A DNA stretch of 64,000 bases from Duganella levis (GTDB lineage: Bacteria; Pseudomonadota; Gammaproteobacteria; Burkholderiales; Burkholderiaceae_D), in NCBI RefSeq assembly GCF_009857605.1, contig NZ_WWCT01000004.1, forward strand, positions 124,001-188,000, given 5' to 3'. Positions 60,073 through 64,000 of the stretch are shown piece after piece. The notes under the pieces were generated by a model. It was not told the DNA's origin. It made no database searches and saw nothing but the letters and a program-made list of their open reading frames with translations. Within the stretch, counting starts at the first letter, position 1. Each line of letters begins with the position of its first letter. A program made the position numbers and the translations under genes.

Positions 60073-61049
60073 GCGTCTCTCAACTCAATCCTGCCGCTGC
60101 GGCCTCGCCGCTGATCTCGCGCCAATGGCTATCGGAATACAGCATGCCGCTGGCCTACCTGGTGCTGTTCGCCGTACTATCGGCCACGGTGGAAAACTTC
60201 TTCTCCGTGACCAACGTCATCGGCCTGATGCTGTCGGTCGCGCAGATCGGCATGGTGGCCTGCACCATGATGCTGTGCCTCGCCTCGCGCGACTTCGACC
60301 TGTCGGTCGGCTCCACCATCGCCTTCGCCGGCGTGCTGGGCGCCATCGTGCTGGAACACAGCGGCAGCGTCGCCATCGCCGTTGCTGCAGGTCTGGGCGC
60401 CGGTGCGCTGATCGGCGCCCTCAATGGCGTCCTGATCGCCTACCTGCGCGTCAACGCCTTGATCGCCACCCTGGCCACCATGCTGATGGTGCGCGGCCTG
60501 GCCTTCATCGTCTCCAAAGGCCAGGCCGTCGGCATCAACGACGACAGCTTCATCGACTTCGGCGACACCCGCATCTTCGGCCTGCCGCTGCCGGTGCTGG
60601 TGGCCGGCGCCTGCTTCGTGGTCTTCGGCATCCTGCTGAACCAGACGGTCTTCGGCCGCAACACGCTGGCCATTGGCGGCAATCCGGAAGCCGCGCGGCT
60701 GGCCGGCGTGCGCGTCGAACGGCTGCGCGTGTGGATCTTCCTGCTGCAAGGCGTAGTGACCGCGATGGCGGGCCTGATCCTCGCCTCGCGCATCACCAGC
60801 GGCCAGCCGAATGCGGCGCAGGGCTTTGAACTGGACGTCATCTCCGCCTGCGTGCTGGGCGGCGTCTCGCTCCAGGGCGGCAAGGCGCGCATCTTCGGTG
60901 TGCTGATCGGCGTGCTGATTATGGGGACGGTAGAAAACGTCATGAACCTGCTGGACGTCGACGCCTTCTACCAATACCTGATGCGCGGCCTGATCCTGCT
61001 GGTCGCCGTGCTGCTCGACCAGCTCAAGACGCGCGGCGAGCGGCGCTAA
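60069..61049 (+). CDS. araH: Sugar ABC transporter permease (AraH-like)
   Basis: A 326-residue permease with about 8-10 hydrophobic segments. [19 protein letters not shown] is the conserved DLSVG loop of this permease class, and [69 protein letters not shown] includes the EAA-like ATPase-contact loop. ATG 60069 overlaps the araG stop by 4 bases (ATGA). It ends the dgoD-GH35-araFGH operon and overlaps the convergent GPH gene by 4 bases. Confidence 0.93.
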   Translation: MSVSQLNPAAAASPLISRQWLSEYSMPLAYLVLFAVLSATVENFFSVTNVIGLMLSVAQIGMVACTMMLCLASRDFDLSVGSTIAFAGVLGAIVLEHSGSVAIAVAAGLGAGALIGALNGVLIAYLRVNALIATLATMLMVRGLAFIVSKGQAVGINDDSFIDFGDTRIFGLPLPVLVAGACFVVFGILLNQTVFGRNTLAIGGNPEAARLAGVRVERLRVWIFLLQGVVTAMAGLILASRITSGQPNAAQGFELDVISACVLGGVSLQGGKARIFGVLIGVLIMGTVENVMNLLDVDAFYQYLMRGLILLVAVLLDQLKTRGERR

Positions 61050-62392
61050 GCCGGTACACGGCTGCACCGCAACTGGTTGGCGCGCAGCACTCGGGCATGC
61101 GCCTGATGGCCGATCGCCAGCCGCCGCAACGTCAGCACCGCCAGCACAGAGCCCAGCGCCGGCACGCCGAACGCCAGCCACTGCATGCCCTGCACCACCG
61201 ATGGCGGCTGCGCCATGCCCGGCACATAGCCCAGCGCCGCCAGCGTCCAGCCGATGGCCGCCGCCGATGCCGCCGCGCCGGCCTTGAGGATCACCAGCAT
61301 GGTGGCGAAGGTCGCCGTCTCGCGCCGCTCGCGGTGCCGGAACTCGGCGAAATCGATGACATCGGCCAGTATCCCCCACGGCAGCATGAAGATGCCGCCA
61401 AAGCCGATGCCGATTAACGCCGCTGTCGCCATCAGCAGCATCGGCTCGGCGCCGGCCAGCGCAAACAAGGCGATGCCGCCCAGCGCCACGCAGTGGCTGA
61501 CCGCCAGCAGCCGCGTCTTGTCGTGATAGCGGAGCATGAAGATCCACCACACCGCGCCGGCGAACTGCCCTAGCGTCAGCATGAACAGCACCCGCCCCGC
61601 CAGCGCCGGCTGGCGCCAGGCGTAGGTGGCGATGTACAACATCATTTTGCCAAACACCGGCACGGCGAATCCGGTCACGACGGCGATCATCGCCATCGCC
61701 GCGAACAACCGGTCCAGCCGAGGCAGGAACACTGCGCGCGTCCTGCGCAGCGCGCCAGCGCCAGGTTCCTCGCGCGACGACCAAGCGGCCAACAGCATGG
61801 CGCCGCAGAACAGCAGGCCGCCGGCCACGCCCAGCCACGCCAACTGGCCAGGTGCGGCATGCTGGCCGGCGCTGCCGACCAACGGCACCGACACCGTTGC
61901 GATGACCACGCCGGCGGCAGAACTGAACACCGTGCGGTAGCCGGACGCCCGTCCGCGCGCGCGGCTGTCGCTGGCCACCCGCGCCAGCAGGCTGTTATGC
62001 GGCACGTCGATGACTGCGTAGGCGGCACGGAACAGCAGTATCGCTGCGCACGTCAGCTCCAGGCTGGGGTGCCCCATCAGCGGCAGGCTGAAGAACAGCG
62101 CGAAGGCCAGCGCGCACGGCAGCGTGCCCAGCACAATCAGCCGGCGGTAGCCAATGCCATGGTTCTGCGCCCGGCTGGCCAGCAGGCCGGCGCCCAGGTC
62201 CAGCAGCAGGTCGCCGCAGAACACCACCGCCATCAACAGGCTGACCTGCTGCGGCGCTACGCCCAGCAAATCGGTCAGCAGGAACAGCAGCGTCACGTCC
62301 ACGCTGCCCAGCAACAGATTCTTGCCGAAATTGCCGGCCGAGTAGCCGATCAGGTGGCGGTCACGGCTCAGCAGATAGCGATGACCGCTCAT
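61046..62392 (-). CDS. GPH-family sugar:cation symporter (MelB/YicJ-like)
   Basis: A 448-residue membrane protein with about 12 helices. The opening LIGYSAGNFGKNLLLGSVDVTLLFLLTDLLGVAPQQVSLLMAVVFCGDLLLDLGAG is the GPH pattern (YxxGxxG start and D in helix 2), and IDVPHNSLLARVASDSRARGRASGYRTVFSSAA matches the YxxxP-x-x-A-L loop region. It carries galactosides, pentosides or hexuronides with a cation across the inner membrane. It is downstream of the ROK regulator by 6 bases and so in the same unit. Its end overlaps araH by 4 bases. Confidence 0.88.
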   Translation of the reverse strand: MSGHRYLLSRDRHLIGYSAGNFGKNLLLGSVDVTLLFLLTDLLGVAPQQVSLLMAVVFCGDLLLDLGAGLLASRAQNHGIGYRRLIVLGTLPCALAFALFFSLPLMGHPSLELTCAAILLFRAAYAVIDVPHNSLLARVASDSRARGRASGYRTVFSSAAGVVIATVSVPLVGSAGQHAAPGQLAWLGVAGGLLFCGAMLLAAWSSREEPGAGALRRTRAVFLPRLDRLFAAMAMIAVVTGFAVPVFGKMMLYIATYAWRQPALAGRVLFMLTLGQFAGAVWWIFMLRYHDKTRLLAVSHCVALGGIALFALAGAEPMLLMATAALIGIGFGGIFMLPWGILADVIDFAEFRHRERRETATFATMLVILKAGAAASAAAIGWTLAALGYVPGMAQPPSVVQGMQWLAFGVPALGSVLAVLTLRRLAIGHQAHARVLRANQLRCSRVPA

Positions 62393-62398
62393 GGCGCC

Positions 62399-63523
62399 TT
62401 ACCAGAACGACACGGCGCTGGAAGCGTGGATCGGCAACAGGGCCGCACCCAGCGCGATTGAGCTGCCGCCCAGCCGCGACACGCGGATGGCGGCGGATGG
62501 CCGGTGCGCCGGCCAGCGCAACTGCCCCTGGTTGAGGCGCGCCGCCAGCCGCGCCATGAGCGATTCCGGCAATGGGCTGGAGAAGATGATTTCGCCCGGA
62601 TCGAACCACGAGATGGCGCTGTTGACCACCAGTTCCAGCTGGCCGGCGGCGCGCTCCAGCCAGCGCTCGATCACCGCCTCATGGCCGGCCACCGCCTGAT
62701 CGAAATGCGCCACCGACTGGATTGGACAGCCGGCCTCGCGCAGCACCGACAGCAGGTCCATCGTGGTCGGACGCGGCTGGTCCATCGGATACAGGCCGCC
62801 GATATCGCCGGCGCCGCCGAATTGCCCCTTCAGCAGGCGGCCGTCCTCGATCACGCCGGCGCCGATGCCATAGCCGAGCAGGAACACCACCGCCGTCGCC
62901 GCGCGCCGCACGGTATCGTCCAGATAGTATTCGGCCAGCGCCGACAGGTTGGCGTCGTTCTCCAGCATGGTAGGCAGGCCCAGCGCATCATCGAGGAGCT
63001 GGCGCAGCGGCACGTCGCGCCAGCCAGGCAGGTCGTTGACGATGTTCCAGCTGTTGCCGGCGCGTCCCTTCGGCGGCCCCGGCAGGCCGACGCCAACGCC
63101 GAGAAAACGCCCGCCCAGCAATTTATGCCGGACCGACAGTTCGGTGATGCGCTGTTCCAGCAGGCGCGCAAACGCCTGCGGGTCCGGCGCGCCGACATCT
63201 TCGCTGGTCAGCGAAATGATGCCGCCGGCGTAATCGACCAGCGCGATCTCCAGCACACCCTTGTGCAGCGTGGCGCCGACCGCGAAGCCGCCCGCCGGCG
63301 AAATCGTCAGCGGCACCGTCGGCCGGCCACGACCGCTGACATCGGCCGACGCCTGCTCCTCCACCAACCCCAGGCTGATCAGGTTGCGCGACAGCTTGGT
63401 CAGCGCCGAATTGCTGACCTGCAGCGCCAGCGACAGCTCGGTGCGTGGCATCGCGCCCTTGGTCCGCAGGTGCCATAACAAACGTTTTTCTTCTGAAGAC
63501 AGTTTTAGCCGCGCAATTTTCAT
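62399..63523 (-). CDS. ROK family transcriptional regulator
   Basis: A 374-residue repressor-type protein. Residues 1-70 are a MarR-like helix-turn-helix (SSEEKRLLWHLRTKGAMPRTELSLALQVSNSALTKLSRNLISLGLVEE). The rest is the ROK sugar-kinase fold with LGVGVGLPGPP and LLGYGIGAGVIEDGRLLKGQFGGAGDIG. The Cys-rich zinc motif of typical ROK proteins (CxCGxxGCxE) is absent; the sequence there reads YPMDQPRPTTMDLLSVLREAGC. Start ATG 63523 fits the family length; a TTG at 63559 extends it. It likely senses a sugar and controls itself, the GPH symporter and the divergent TonB receptor. Confidence 0.86.
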   Translation of the reverse strand: MKIARLKLSSEEKRLLWHLRTKGAMPRTELSLALQVSNSALTKLSRNLISLGLVEEQASADVSGRGRPTVPLTISPAGGFAVGATLHKGVLEIALVDYAGGIISLTSEDVGAPDPQAFARLLEQRITELSVRHKLLGGRFLGVGVGLPGPPKGRAGNSWNIVNDLPGWRDVPLRQLLDDALGLPTMLENDANLSALAEYYLDDTVRRAATAVVFLLGYGIGAGVIEDGRLLKGQFGGAGDIGGLYPMDQPRPTTMDLLSVLREAGCPIQSVAHFDQAVAGHEAVIERWLERAAGQLELVVNSAISWFDPGEIIFSSPLPESLMARLAARLNQGQLRWPAHRPSAAIRVSRLGGSSIALGAALLPIHASSAVSFW

Positions 63524-63540
63524 ACAAACGGTATAAAACA

Positions 63541-63564
63541 GACAATTCTTGTCACACAATTGTC
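63541..63564. promoter_or_regulatory. Putative ROK operator between rok and tonB-receptor genes
   Basis: GACAATT at 63541-63547 is the exact inverse of AATTGTC at 63558-63564 across 10 bases. A smaller palindrome TTGT-CAC-ACAA (63549-63559) is nested in it. It begins 17 bases upstream of the rok start codon, and an AT-rich promoter-like tract follows (63565-63605) toward the receptor gene. Confidence 0.6.
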
Positions 63565-63658
63565 ATATTCTATTTATTTTACAAGTAATAAATAATTATA
63601 CCGAAAATGCCGTCCTATACTCGCCGCCAGTTGCCTTCCCTACCCACTGGAGAAATCG

Positions 63659-64000
63659 ATGAGTACCAAAAAGAAGATGCTGGCGCACGCCATCAGCATG
63701 GCATGCGCGGTCGCCGGCCCCGCGCTGGCACAAGAAACCACGCCGTCCGCAGAAGCCCCGGCCGCCGAGGTCGACAGCGTGGTGGTCACCGGTTCGGCCC
63801 GCCCGCAGCGCCGTTTTGACGTCTCGTATGCCGTCAACGCGCTGTCGCAGAACGAGGTGCAGAAACTGGCGCCGCAAAGCATGGCCGACCTGCTGGGCAA
63901 GCTGCCCGGCATCCAGGTTGAGGCCACCGGCGGCGAGGTGCAGAACATCACCCGCGTGCGCGGCATTCCGACCGACGACGGCCTGGCGCTGTTCCAGCAG
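63659..64000 (+). CDS. TonB-dependent receptor, N-terminal part
   Basis: The first 114 codons of an outer-membrane receptor, cut by the right edge. GGAG precedes ATG 63659. The signal peptide ends AVAGPALA-QE (about residue 25), followed by VDSVVVTGSARPQRRFDVSYAVNALSQNEVQKLAPQSMADLLGKLPGIQVEATGGEVQNITRVRGIP, the TonB box region and the start of the plug domain. It is divergent from the ROK regulator with a strong palindrome between, so probably repressed by it and sugar-specific. Confidence 0.88.
   Translation, partial: MSTKKKMLAHAISMACAVAGPALAQETTPSAEAPAAEVDSVVVTGSARPQRRFDVSYAVNALSQNEVQKLAPQSMADLLGKLPGIQVEATGGEVQNITRVRGIPTDDGLALFQQ

Overview
The window is a GC-rich chromosomal segment of a betaproteobacterium. 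It most likely belongs to Oxalobacteraceae (the Duganella/Massilia/Rugamonas group). Supporting signs are aceE-aceF-lpdA with a lipoyl domain fused to E3, a 6S RNA candidate between zapA and an EVE-domain gene, a small Trp-rich membrane protein, PACE and EmrAB-type efflux, and TonB-dependent receptors next to secreted glycoside hydrolases. I see no prophage, insertion sequence, CRISPR array, tRNA or rRNA. Coding density is high, and the only stretch over 300 bases without a protein gene (45096-45406) holds the 6S candidate. Family calls rest on motifs read by eye, without database searches.

Left part (1-15.8 kb): two overlapping periplasmic binding proteins, a PhzF-like isomerase, an S9 peptidase, a REP-like palindrome, a calcineurin-like phosphoesterase lipoprotein and an MFS transporter. 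An isolated sugar-nucleotide trio follows (GT2, DegT aminotransferase, WbpP-like epimerase), then a BON-domain protein and two HExxH metalloproteins. A small gene with a RAMA-like C-terminus lies beside an AT-rich array of TCTA/TAGA tetramers spaced 9-10 bp apart, which is the strangest DNA in the window.

Middle part (15.8-28.5 kb): an SDR/LysR pair, a tripartite efflux operon (OMF-EmrB-EmrA) with a divergent TetR regulator, an alpha/beta hydrolase-GNAT operon, DsbA, a PACE exporter with a divergent LysR regulator (AceI/AceR-like), an M20 carboxypeptidase, and a VapBC pair whose toxin has lost an internal segment.

Housekeeping part (28.5-46 kb): the pyruvate dehydrogenase operon (aceE-aceF-lpdA) with folD divergent, then prlC, holC plus a partner gene, livK, cytochrome c, ilvD with a divergent LysR, lgt, an EVE protein, 6S RNA, and zapA with a ZapB-like partner.

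Right part (46-64 kb): a galactoside-utilisation region. It has a secreted GH2 beta-galactosidase, a TonB-dependent receptor, a LysR regulator, an SMP-30-like protein, galactonate dehydratase (dgoD), a secreted GH35 beta-galactosidase, an AraFGH-type galactose/arabinose ABC importer, a GPH-family symporter, a ROK regulator, and the start of a second TonB-dependent receptor. Together they suggest outer-membrane uptake of galactosides, periplasmic release of galactose (and perhaps arabinose), import, and oxidation through galactonate. The galactose dehydrogenase and the enzymes after dgoD are not in the window.
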